A DNA stretch of 31,631 bases, from NCBI GenBank assembly GCA_036268995.1, contig DATATB010000109.1, positions 1 to 31,631 on the forward strand, read 5' to 3'. A program made the position numbers and the translations under genes. The notes under the pieces are model-generated. The model searched no databases, had not been told where the DNA came from, and saw only the letters and a list, made by a program, of their open reading frames with translations. Each line of letters begins with the position of its first letter. The first letter of the stretch is position 1. This DNA is from DATATB01 sp036268995 (GTDB taxonomy: Bacteria; Planctomycetota; Planctomycetia; Pirellulales; PNKZ01). This document shows, in pieces, positions 1-7,419 of the stretch.

Positions 1-204
1 GGCCAAAGCCGCAGCGGAAAACCCCGCCCCAGAGGCCGTCGGGACTTGCGAATCGTAACCAACTCAACGATTATTCAGGCATCATATCCGGCTGGTTCTA
101 ACCTGCCGATCGTTGGCTGGAATCAACGCGCCGACTGACACAAGACGCCCGAATTTCGCTACGGCGCGCGAATAATCGACGCGGTACGCGGCCAGGTCCA
201 GATC

Positions 205-780
205 GTGGGCTTGAGCGGAGGCCGCATTCCATGGCCCATCGGCAAAACCAATGGGGCTAAGTCGCTGGTGCTCTATAAGGGGCTAGCTCGGGCTCTTAGC
301 CGCGAGTCGGGCCCAGCGGTGTGCCACTGGTGGGGTATTGCGCCGTGCACTGTGCGAAAATGGAAACGGCTGCTCGGCGTCTCCGGTGACACCGATGGGA
401 CGCGAGCAGTACGGTCGCTGAGCTTCCTGGGCACTGCCGGCAAGACAGCTCGAGCAGCAGGCGTGCTAAAAGCCCGAGACCCGGCCCGACGGGCAAAGAT
501 CTCCGCTGCCCTGCGCGGTAAACGACGGTCGGCTGCGGTGATCGAAAAGCTGCGGCAGGCCAAGTTGGGTACACGCCACACTGACGAAACCCGCCGCAAG
601 ATGAGCGAGGCTCATCGCCGGCGCGGCACCAAGCCTCCAAAAGCAGGACGCTCCTGGTCCGCTGCGGAAGACGGCCCGGCCCTAGCCTTGCCCGCGCAAG
701 AGGCGGCTCGAAAGACCAAGCGAACGGTGAATGCCGTTAAGCAGCGCCGGTGGAAGCTGAGGCAAAGCGCAAGTGCCTAG
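205..780 (+). CDS. NUMOD3-like DNA-binding protein, possibly a decayed gene
   Basis: The likely role is DNA binding. The N-terminal third carries a short HTH-like stretch (HWWGIAPCTVRKWKRLLGV, about residues 41-59). The middle has two basic repeats of the NUMOD3 type (RRAKISAALRGKR and TRRKMSEAHRRRG), as found in homing-endonuclease-associated modules. The C-terminus resembles a Myb/SANT-like segment (WSAAED...TVNAVKQRRWKL). No nuclease motif is seen. Proteins of this layout are, from memory, common in planctomycetes and usually start further upstream with a conserved FRYG...VRGQV segment. That segment is present here in frame at 139-204, but it follows a TGA at 136-138 and contains no ATG, GTG or TTG. 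GTG at 205 is therefore the first usable start and cuts into the conserved part. The usual acidic SANT core is also altered (EDGPALALPA). This may be a pseudogene; confidence in the family is moderate. Confidence 0.55.
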   Translation: MGLSGGRIPWPIGKTNGAKSLVLYKGLARALSRESGPAVCHWWGIAPCTVRKWKRLLGVSGDTDGTRAVRSLSFLGTAGKTARAAGVLKARDPARRAKISAALRGKRRSAAVIEKLRQAKLGTRHTDETRRKMSEAHRRRGTKPPKAGRSWSAAEDGPALALPAQEAARKTKRTVNAVKQRRWKLRQSASA

Positions 781-1697
781 TTGCCTGCGACCCGATTGTG
801 AACGTCACATTTGCCCGGCCTAGAAACGAGCGACCGGAGTCCGGGTATAGGGATTGAATGGTGCGTTGAAAAGCGTCGCTGCCAGAATTCTTGATACGGC
901 CAACGACGCTCGAGCTCATACCAGTCTGCTAGATTGCGTTGGTAGACGGCGTCGATCTCTGCCAGCTTTGCGGCATAGTCGCTCAAGCCCGAAAAGTCTC
1001 CTGACAGAGCGCGTTCCGTCGCCTCGGCCGACGCGAGGCCGGTGTACAGGGCATGGAAAAGGCCTTGTGAAGAGAGAGGATCGAAGCTGAGAGCAGCATC
1101 CCCCGCGGCCAACCAGCCGTCGCCCGCCGGAGGTGTCAATGTCGAGCTATGAGCGGCTGTCACTCGGGGAGCCTCCGAGCCCTTGAAGCATGCATCCGCA
1201 ATCTCCGCCATTAGACTGGGTGAATCACTCGCTTTTCCCAGCAAGGCGGACCGGGCTCGCATGATTGCCGCGGCCGGAAGATCGGCGTCGGTATGCCACG
1301 CCAGCACACGTCGGTGATCCGATAAAACGGATGTGTACCACCACCCGTCGAATGCCGACTCGACGTAGGTCGAGCCGCTGCTCTTTGAGCGTCTGGCCAT
1401 TGTGCCAAAGATCCAGCCGCAGAGGAGCCGGTCAAGCGTCCGGCGCTTAGCCCCAAATGGTCGGAGTAAGCTGGATGTGCGGCCACTGCAATCGAGAATC
1501 ATCCGAGCGTTGACGGTCAGAATGCATTTGCCGTACTTCAGCTTCACAATCCAGCCAGGTGAAGAGCGGGCCAGACTGACCACGCTAGCGGGCACCAATA
1601 GGGCTGCCCCGCGAGTGACGGCTGTACTCCTTACCGATCGCTTCTTGCCAGCGCCGGTCAGCCTTGCCCAGGTCGTGAGCGCTGCCGCATCATGCAA
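777..1697 (-). pseudogene. N-terminally truncated FAD-dependent oxidoreductase (LodB / tryptophan-halogenase-like)
   Basis: This is the C-terminal two thirds of a flavoprotein of the halogenase/LodB-like class of FAD-dependent monooxygenase folds. LodB-type members assist cofactor maturation of quinone-containing amino acid oxidases. The diagnostic segment is DGWLAAGDAALSFDPLSSQG (about residues 196-215), the second FAD-binding motif, preceded by ILDCSGRTS, the usual D-x-(T/S)GR site. The N-terminal Rossmann motif GxGxxG and roughly 100-130 residues are absent. The frame opens with a TTG immediately after an in-frame stop (TGA at 1700-1698), so the start is not natural. No LodA-like oxidase gene lies nearby. 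The break coincides with the 5' edge of the HEPN-like gene on the other strand, which suggests a recombination or deletion junction. It ends tail to tail with the NUMOD3-like gene, sharing a CTAG. I judge it non-functional. Confidence 0.7.
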
Positions 1698-1777
1698 TCA
1701 CAACAGCCACCGAACAGTTTGAAAACCAAGATTGGGAGTTTTCGGCAGACTCGCTGCCGACGATTATCGATGCCGCT

Positions 1778-2410
1778 TTGAATTTAACCGTTTACAACAA
1801 CCAAGTCGTAATCATCCAGTGGCTTCATGACGCGCTGAACCAGTTCGAGCACTTCCGCTTCTTGGCCAAGGCGGTGCTTCCAGAATCAGAGATAAACGTT
1901 CTGCGTCAGGGCTTTATCCTTCTGATGACTGCATTCGATGCGGCCATCTTTGACTTGCTACGCGTCGCACTCGCCGAAGATTTCTTCAGCCTGATTCCCC
2001 GACTTGCAAAGGATGGCTCGGTGAAGCTCAAGGACATGTCGAAGTTCAAAGACTTCAGCGAATTCAGTAGCAGCGTCATCGAAACTCAGTTAAAAGCGAG
2101 ATACGTCAAAGACCTATTGCTGTTTCTCTCGGCCAGCGGCGTCCAACTTTTCGATCAGGAGTCTGACAACCTCGCAACGCTCTTGGAGCTTGTTCAGCGT
2201 CGCAATGTCCACGTCCATAATCGAGGGTACGTTGACGAACGCTACTTGGAACGCGACGAAAACGACAAGCCGAAATGGAACCTCGACAATCTATCGCTCG
2301 GCCAGGTGGCAGTTATCGACCATGCATACTGGGAGCGAACCTCAATGATGACGACAACCTGTGTCAATGCCGTTGCAAGCTGGATCGATGCTGGAGCGCC
2401 GGCTAAATGA
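1778..2410 (+). CDS. HEPN-like domain protein, probably 5'-truncated
   Basis: This is an alpha-helical protein whose key feature is RNVHVHNRG (residues 142-150), an R-x4-H motif with the adjacent Asn typical of HEPN domains. Many HEPN proteins are RNases of toxin-antitoxin, abortive-infection or CRISPR-linked systems, but many others are of unknown role. The motif sits about two thirds along, followed by YVDERYL, a pattern seen in RRNxxVHN-type HEPN proteins. The only start in frame is TTG at 1778, with no clear ribosome-binding site. The frame stays open and protein-like back to about 1700 (TATEQFENQDWEFSADSLP, then TIIDAALN) without any ATG, GTG or TTG before the stop at 1676. The natural N-terminus therefore seems lost at the junction with the truncated flavoprotein. 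The G+C is visibly lower than in neighbouring genes, consistent with transfer. No antitoxin-like (MNT) partner is adjacent. HEPN identity is a motif-level call. Confidence 0.6.
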   Translation: MNLTVYNNQVVIIQWLHDALNQFEHFRFLAKAVLPESEINVLRQGFILLMTAFDAAIFDLLRVALAEDFFSLIPRLAKDGSVKLKDMSKFKDFSEFSSSVIETQLKARYVKDLLLFLSASGVQLFDQESDNLATLLELVQRRNVHVHNRGYVDERYLERDENDKPKWNLDNLSLGQVAVIDHAYWERTSMMTTTCVNAVASWIDAGAPAK

Positions 2411-2834
2411 CACGTAGCATCCGCATATTGCGAACGATATTGTCTACCGCCAAATCAAGCCCTTCAATCGCAAAAAGGTTTCCGTCTTCACGGTAGCTTC
2501 GGTCATTGGGTCCCGCCTGATAAACCATCGTATACGCAGGACGCTCAAAGACCGACAAACGATTCCCAGTCACGAAATCATCCCCAACACCCAACCTCAG
2601 CGGCTGCATTGGCATTCCCCATTCTGGCTTCGACACCTGCACGATTGTCAAGTCGATGATCGCGTGGCGGTCGCCTTTAATCCTTGGAACGACGACGACC
2701 AAGTGGCCATGCCACTTGCCTTCAGCCTCCGTACCGGCGGATACCTCCTTGCCAAGTGCAATGGACGTGCAACCGGCCTGCTCGAACGATGCAAACCCAG
2801 CTTCGTCGCTGACGGTGCCTGCACAACCGGGCAA
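2403..2834 (-). CDS. Conserved hypothetical protein, possibly partial
   Basis: The function is unknown. The best part is WHGHLVVVV...AIIDLTIVQVSKPEWGM, then a Pro-rich beta segment and YQAGPNDRSY (about residues 41-115). This resembles a family of bacterial hypotheticals with a W-x-GHLV...IDLT-x-Q-x(2)-RP pattern, in which His, Asp and Gln are conserved; some members look transglutaminase-like, but I cannot assign an enzyme. The start is TTG and the N-terminal 35 residues do not look like the conserved N-terminus of relatives, so the 5' end may be missing or shifted in frame; only four further codons are open upstream, to a stop at 2847-2849. It overlaps the 3' end of the HEPN-like gene by 8 bases tail to tail. 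Confidence 0.5.
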   Translation of the reverse strand: MPGCAGTVSDEAGFASFEQAGCTSIALGKEVSAGTEAEGKWHGHLVVVVPRIKGDRHAIIDLTIVQVSKPEWGMPMQPLRLGVGDDFVTGNRLSVFERPAYTMVYQAGPNDRSYREDGNLFAIEGLDLAVDNIVRNMRMLRVI

Positions 2835-2896
2835 GTGATTTGCCAGTCAAAGCGACGGGCGAACTTGAAAAATCTCACCCTAGTTCGAGGGTTGCC

Positions 2897-3871
2897 ATGA
2901 ATCCCATCACGCTGTGCCTGCCGTTTGTGCTCTTGGCTGTGGAAGCCGACAGGTCATATACGAGTCCCAAGTCGCCCAGCGCGGAATACGGACATGGTCT
3001 CACGGCCCAGGAAGCAAACGATGGTTGGATTAGTTTGTTCGACGGTCGAACGACGTTTGGATGGAATGGGAGCATCGTCGCCGGCGAAACGCTGATTGCG
3101 GGAGAAACGACGAGCTTCTTTGGATCAAGCGAGATTCGGGCGGATGTAGTTCGGGCGGGGAAGATCGTGGTGGGCGACAGGACGATTGAAGTTACCCCAG
3201 GGCGTTTTGCGACGCGCGTGGACGGCGAGCAGCGGTTCCGCATCCGCCTGGCCGGAAGTGTTGGCCTGCGAACGCTCACGCTTCGACCGCTCAAAGTTGT
3301 ACCGATCTTCAACGGCAAAGACCTGTCGGGCTGGACGATCATTCGCGCTCCCCGGACTGCTGATGCACAGCAGACTCAATGGAGCGTCAGCGGTGGAGCG
3401 ATCCACGCCCTTGGTGGTCGCGGAGCATTGGAGTCGGCCGGTCGATACGGCGACGTTGTCGTGCAAGTCGTGGCGCGCACGCGGGCCAGGCTGGTCAATG
3501 GGGGACTTTTCTTTCGCGCGATGCCGGGCCAATTGCTCAACGGCTACGAGGCTCAGATCTTCAACGCTTGCTATCACGAAGATCCGTCTCAGCCGGCTCG
3601 ATACAGCACCGGCGCCATCGACGACCGGCAACTCGCTCGGCGATTGGTGAGCCGCGACCTGGAACCTTTCACGATGATGGTCATCGCCGTGGGGCCGCAC
3701 ATTGCCACGTGGGTCAATGGATGCGCGATGACCGATTGGATCGATACCCGGCAGCCACACGACAACCCGCGGCAAGGCCTCCGGCTGGAACCGGGAACCA
3801 TCCAATTGCAGGCCCACGATCCGGAGACCGACCTCGAATTCCAAAGCGTACGAATTGGCGAGATCAAATAG
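2897..3871 (+). CDS. Secreted DUF1080 (3-keto-disaccharide hydrolase family) protein
   Basis: This is a concanavalin-like jelly-roll protein of the DUF1080 family, members of which are linked to 3-keto-glycoside hydrolysis and sugar binding. The ATG at 2897 is preceded by GAGG at 2887-2890 and opens a signal peptide (MNPITLCLPFVLLAVEA), so I prefer it to an upstream ATG at 2840. The main domain runs from VPIFNGKDLSGWTI (about residue 136) to the C-terminus, with the family features NGGLFFRAMPG and GYEAQIFN. A second copy of only the opening motif, DGWISLFDGRTTFGWN, occurs near residues 41-56, followed by a small beta-rich insert. The exact substrate cannot be read from sequence. It converges with the WD40-caspase gene, 57 bases apart. 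Confidence 0.85.
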   Translation: MNPITLCLPFVLLAVEADRSYTSPKSPSAEYGHGLTAQEANDGWISLFDGRTTFGWNGSIVAGETLIAGETTSFFGSSEIRADVVRAGKIVVGDRTIEVTPGRFATRVDGEQRFRIRLAGSVGLRTLTLRPLKVVPIFNGKDLSGWTIIRAPRTADAQQTQWSVSGGAIHALGGRGALESAGRYGDVVVQVVARTRARLVNGGLFFRAMPGQLLNGYEAQIFNACYHEDPSQPARYSTGAIDDRQLARRLVSRDLEPFTMMVIAVGPHIATWVNGCAMTDWIDTRQPHDNPRQGLRLEPGTIQLQAHDPETDLEFQSVRIGEIK

Positions 3872-3928
3872 TCCTGCCGCCGAGGAGCGCCCTACAAAGC
3901 GTGCACCACAAGCGTGTCTGTACGGCAT

Positions 3929-6901
3929 TCATGGGCGCACGAGTGTGGTGGGGGGCAGCAGAACGGGCGTCGCAATGGCGGGCCGGTGCTGATCGGTGGA
4001 GCGCGGTTTAATGGATCGAGTCAGAAACCGCGCGAGCTCGGCCCAAGCAATCTTACCGTCGCCGTCCCGGTCGGCCCGTCCTCCCAGTCCGTCGAGCAGC
4101 GCCAGGGTTAATAGGCCGTGCCGCCGCTGAGCATCGTCCTTCGCCGTTTCGCGGCTAGTGGCAGCGGCCAACGCAGCAATGCCCGATTCCGGCCGGGCCA
4201 GGTCTCGCAGGAGTTTGTCGATCGCACGGCGCGATTGCGCCTCGCCGGCGCCTGGGCGGCCGATGTTGCTCTGTCCGCTCAAACGGGCGTCGGTCCAAAA
4301 GAATACCCGCCCGTGAGTCTGTTCCAGAGACGTTTTCAGCTCGCCGCCCGAGAGGATCTGACTGACCGGTGATGCGGCCTGGCCTGACGAGCCCAAGAAT
4401 AGCAGCTCGCCGCGATCATCGGCATAAACGCCACCTGCGTAGAACACGATGACCACATCCTCGGCTCGAGCGGTGTCGCGCAACCACTGCAATTCTTGGG
4501 CAAGCCTGGCGGCCGTGGCCGAATTGCCGGTCAGCACGTGAGTCACAACTTTGGCATAGAGCTTCGAGCCGGCCTGGGCCAAACTTTGCGCTAGGCTCGT
4601 GGCGTCGGCTTCAGCAAAAGGTGCCAGTCGACTATCGGCCACGCCAATCGACAGGACATACAAATTCGCCCAGGCCGTTGCAGGGCCGGGCACGTTGATC
4701 GTCATCGGTTTGCTGAGCTGAACGCTGGCGGCCGTTTGCGCTTCGACCACCAGCGAGTGCTCGCCCGGCGGCAGCTTCACGGTCCATTGCGCTTCAAATG
4801 AATCGGGCAGCAACGACTCGGGAACCGGTCGGCTATCCGCGTGTTCGCCCGGCGGCGCGGCGCGATATTCCGCCGGCCGGCCGTCGATGATGAGTTGCAA
4901 GCCGGAGATCAACTCGTTTCCGCGGCGACGGGCCGTGGCCACGAGCGTGGTGGTGCCGTCGGATTCTTGCGCCTCGGAGGTCAGCAGCCGCGTTTGAACT
5001 TCCGGCGGAATGGCGGCGGAGATGGTCAGAGGCGACGATGCCTGCTCTCGTTCACGGTCGGCAACTGCGACTGCCGACCAAGGATCGCCGGTCTCCAAAA
5101 CGCGGCGAATCACATCCGGTCGATAGAATTGCTTGCGAAACTGTGCGGCCGGGAAGAAATCGGCCAACTGATCGTTGCCGCGGTTGACGTGCCAACCCAA
5201 CAGCCCTTCGCCGCCCAGCGACGCGGCGTAATAACCCTGCGGCGTCCAGGCGACCCATTCATCACCAATCACGAACAGCGACACGACCAGTTCGTAGCGA
5301 TCCAGGTTCCAGATTTCGAGCGTCATGTCTCCACTGCCGGTGAGCAAGTAGCGGCCGTCAGGCGAAGGAGCCAGGCACCAGACCGTGTCGGTGTGGCCGG
5401 GCAACTGGTAGATCGGCCGTCCCGTGGCGGCTTCGAACACGTAGACTCCGTGCTGCGAACCAACCACCGCCCGGCCGTGAGACAGCAAGCTGCGGCAACG
5501 CACGCGGTCGTCGGGCCGGGCCAGTTTGAACGTCGAAACCGGACTGCCGCGCCAGTCGACTTGCACCACGGAGTTCTCGATCCGCTGAATTGACCAATCG
5601 CCCCAGTCGCCGATGCTGCGCTGAAAGGTCGCGTCGGGCGGCGGCGCAAAGTCGAGCGTTTCCAGGCAGAAAGCACGCTCGAGTGGACGCGTCCCCTGGA
5701 TGCTCGATCCGCTGCCGTTGATATCGCCCCAGGCGATGGCCCGGCCGTCGGGGCTCCACGCAGCGGCGAAATGCCCGTTGGCTTGGGTGCGCAAATTGCG
5801 AATGATGTGGCCATCATTGGCTGCACAGAACCAGATATCTCCCGATGCAAAGCCAACTGCAAACTGATCGCCAGCGGGCAGGAACAGTCCGCACATCGGC
5901 GTGTTCGGCACGTTTGGCAGGCGATACCGGACGTGGCCATCGGTCATATCCAGCAGCACCGCGGCCGCAACCTGTCGGACGCGCGAGCCCCAGCCGGCCA
6001 AGAGACTGAGCGAATCGGGCGAGAACTTTAGCAGACTCACTGCGGCGCTGCTGTCGCCGGACACGCCGGTGCCGAAATCGTTCCACGCATAGCGAAAGCG
6101 ACCATCGGGTTCCCAGAGCCAAACGGAAGGGCCCGAGCCACCGGTGGCAATCGTGCGGCCATCGGGGCTCCAGGCCACGCGCAACAGATTCCGGCCCTGG
6201 CCAGACAATACGGCCAACTCCGCGCCGTCGGGAACCGACCAAAGCCGGCTCTCGCCATCCCAAGAACCAGTCACCAGCCGCCGGCCATCGGGACTGAATG
6301 CCAAGGCGCATACGTCTCTGCCGTGCGCGGCGAACTCCCGTGACAAGTTGCCGGTGCGGGCATCCCAGAGCCGCAGCGTCGCATGATTACCGCACGCGGC
6401 CAGCCAGCGACCATCGGGCGAGAACGCCAAATCGCGAATCGCGCCGCTGATGACGCGCAGGCTGCGCACGACCGTGTCCTGCTCCACGTCCACGACCAGG
6501 ATCACCTGCTCGCCGGCGGGCACCAAAGCCGATTGGCCCGCGATCGCCAAGAGATGGCCGTCGGGCGAAAGGGCAGCGGCATTGATCCTGCCCGTTTCGG
6601 CTCGATCGATGGCCACGCGCCAGGTTTTTTCCGGCTCGCCCGACCGAAGATCCCAGAAGCGGACCGTTTTGTCGTGCCCGGTGGAAATCAGCTTCGGTTC
6701 GTAACTGGGCACCAGCAGCAGCCGGCTTACCCAGCCCCTGTGGCCGGCGGCATCGAGCGCCAGAATCGGGGTCAGACCTTCAGGGTCTGCGCCCCGACTG
6801 CCCTGCGGCAATGCCCCAAGCGCCAGTGCGGCGATCAGCACGCGGGTGAATGGCGATTTCCAGTTCCCACTTCGCATGGCAACGGCCCCGCTCTGATGCA
6901 T
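3929..6901 (-). CDS. Secreted WD40 repeat protein with a catalytically dead caspase-like domain
   Basis: About 990 residues. A signal peptide (core RVLIAALALGALPQGSRGA) is followed by WD40 repeats from about residue 50 to 560, many with the bacterial SPDGR signature (LAFSPDGR, VAWSPDGR, LAPSPDGRYLLTGSGD). After a linker and an Ig-like strand region, a peptidase C14 (metacaspase-like) domain covers about 745-985 (ANLYVLSIGVADSRLAPF...AEDVVIVFYAGG...). An EF-hand-like loop, DRDGDGKIAWAE, lies near the C-terminus, as in many relatives. The usual F(Y/S)xGHG is FYAGGV (residues 820-825), so the catalytic His is gone, and the usual DACHSG is DARLSG (871-876), so Cys has become Arg and the following His Leu. 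It should not be a peptidase; a scaffold or binding role is inferred. The annotated ATG is 6901; TTG at 6907 and ATG at 6877 are alternatives, the last giving the cleanest signal peptide. Confidence 0.85.
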   Translation of the reverse strand: MHQSGAVAMRSGNWKSPFTRVLIAALALGALPQGSRGADPEGLTPILALDAAGHRGWVSRLLLVPSYEPKLISTGHDKTVRFWDLRSGEPEKTWRVAIDRAETGRINAAALSPDGHLLAIAGQSALVPAGEQVILVVDVEQDTVVRSLRVISGAIRDLAFSPDGRWLAACGNHATLRLWDARTGNLSREFAAHGRDVCALAFSPDGRRLVTGSWDGESRLWSVPDGAELAVLSGQGRNLLRVAWSPDGRTIATGGSGPSVWLWEPDGRFRYAWNDFGTGVSGDSSAAVSLLKFSPDSLSLLAGWGSRVRQVAAAVLLDMTDGHVRYRLPNVPNTPMCGLFLPAGDQFAVGFASGDIWFCAANDGHIIRNLRTQANGHFAAAWSPDGRAIAWGDINGSGSSIQGTRPLERAFCLETLDFAPPPDATFQRSIGDWGDWSIQRIENSVVQVDWRGSPVSTFKLARPDDRVRCRSLLSHGRAVVGSQHGVYVFEAATGRPIYQLPGHTDTVWCLAPSPDGRYLLTGSGDMTLEIWNLDRYELVVSLFVIGDEWVAWTPQGYYAASLGGEGLLGWHVNRGNDQLADFFPAAQFRKQFYRPDVIRRVLETGDPWSAVAVADREREQASSPLTISAAIPPEVQTRLLTSEAQESDGTTTLVATARRRGNELISGLQLIIDGRPAEYRAAPPGEHADSRPVPESLLPDSFEAQWTVKLPPGEHSLVVEAQTAASVQLSKPMTINVPGPATAWANLYVLSIGVADSRLAPFAEADATSLAQSLAQAGSKLYAKVVTHVLTGNSATAARLAQELQWLRDTARAEDVVIVFYAGGVYADDRGELLFLGSSGQAASPVSQILSGGELKTSLEQTHGRVFFWTDARLSGQSNIGRPGAGEAQSRRAIDKLLRDLARPESGIAALAAATSRETAKDDAQRRHGLLTLALLDGLGGRADRDGDGKIAWAELARFLTRSIKPRSTDQHRPAIATPVLLPPTTLVRP

Positions 6902-6907
6902 GTTCAA

Positions 6908-7419
6908 GCATAGAGCGGGAAACCTGCGCTGGCGAAGAAGGTTACAGAAAAGTTACGCGGTGCGGCGTCGGTGGCTAGCCGCTAAAATTGCCATGGGGGG
7001 GCCTCCTACGCTTCGCTCCTCAGCAGTTGCACGATGAGCGAAAAAGGCAATCACAGTGCTGTAGGCGGGGCATGGTGTGAAAATTCCAGGCAGGCGGGCC
7101 AGGCGGGCGGCGAGCATCGTTCGGTGGAGATCGCCACCGGATTCCATTTCACCGACGCCATCTCCGACGATACTCTTAAGCCCGTAAGAACCTCGGGGCC
7201 GATTGTATCAAGGCGGCGCGGCGGCCTGCCAAGCTGTCGAATAACAGCGGTTGCCGCTGTTGCAAACGCAGCCGCTTCGAGCCGGCTGATGTTACCGCCC
7301 TGCGCGTCGGCCTTCGCCGCGGTCTCCTGGTTGGATATAAACCGGCGTATGATTGAAAGGCCAGCGGCATTGCTTTAAAACGCCCCTTTGTAGTTAACGG
7401 AAATGCAGGATTGAAATTG
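6908..7419. other. Intergenic region without a convincing gene
   Basis: About 510 bases lie between the divergent starts of the WD40-caspase gene and the PQQ propeller gene. Short open frames on both strands have no recognisable domain and poor starts. It holds a run of seven G at about 6994-7000 next to a minus-strand segment reading TAGGAGGC, which may be part of a dispersed intergenic repeat. No terminator or RNA gene was recognised; promoters for both flanking genes must lie here but cannot be placed with confidence. Confidence 0.5.

Noticed and set aside
1..138. Possible end of another gene at the window edge
   Set aside because: Short frames are interrupted on both strands and nothing recognisable is encoded.
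1778..2834. HEPN-like gene plus the adjacent hypothetical as a toxin-antitoxin pair
   Set aside because: The genes are convergent, both appear 5'-truncated, and the second has no antitoxin features; an operon is impossible in this orientation.
4841..5593. Plus-strand open frame of 250 codons
   Set aside because: It lies antisense to the WD40-caspase gene and has no recognisable motif.
7034..7378. Possible small gene of 114 codons in the 6908-7419 gap
   Set aside because: No ribosome-binding site, no domain, and low-complexity composition typical of chance frames at this G+C.
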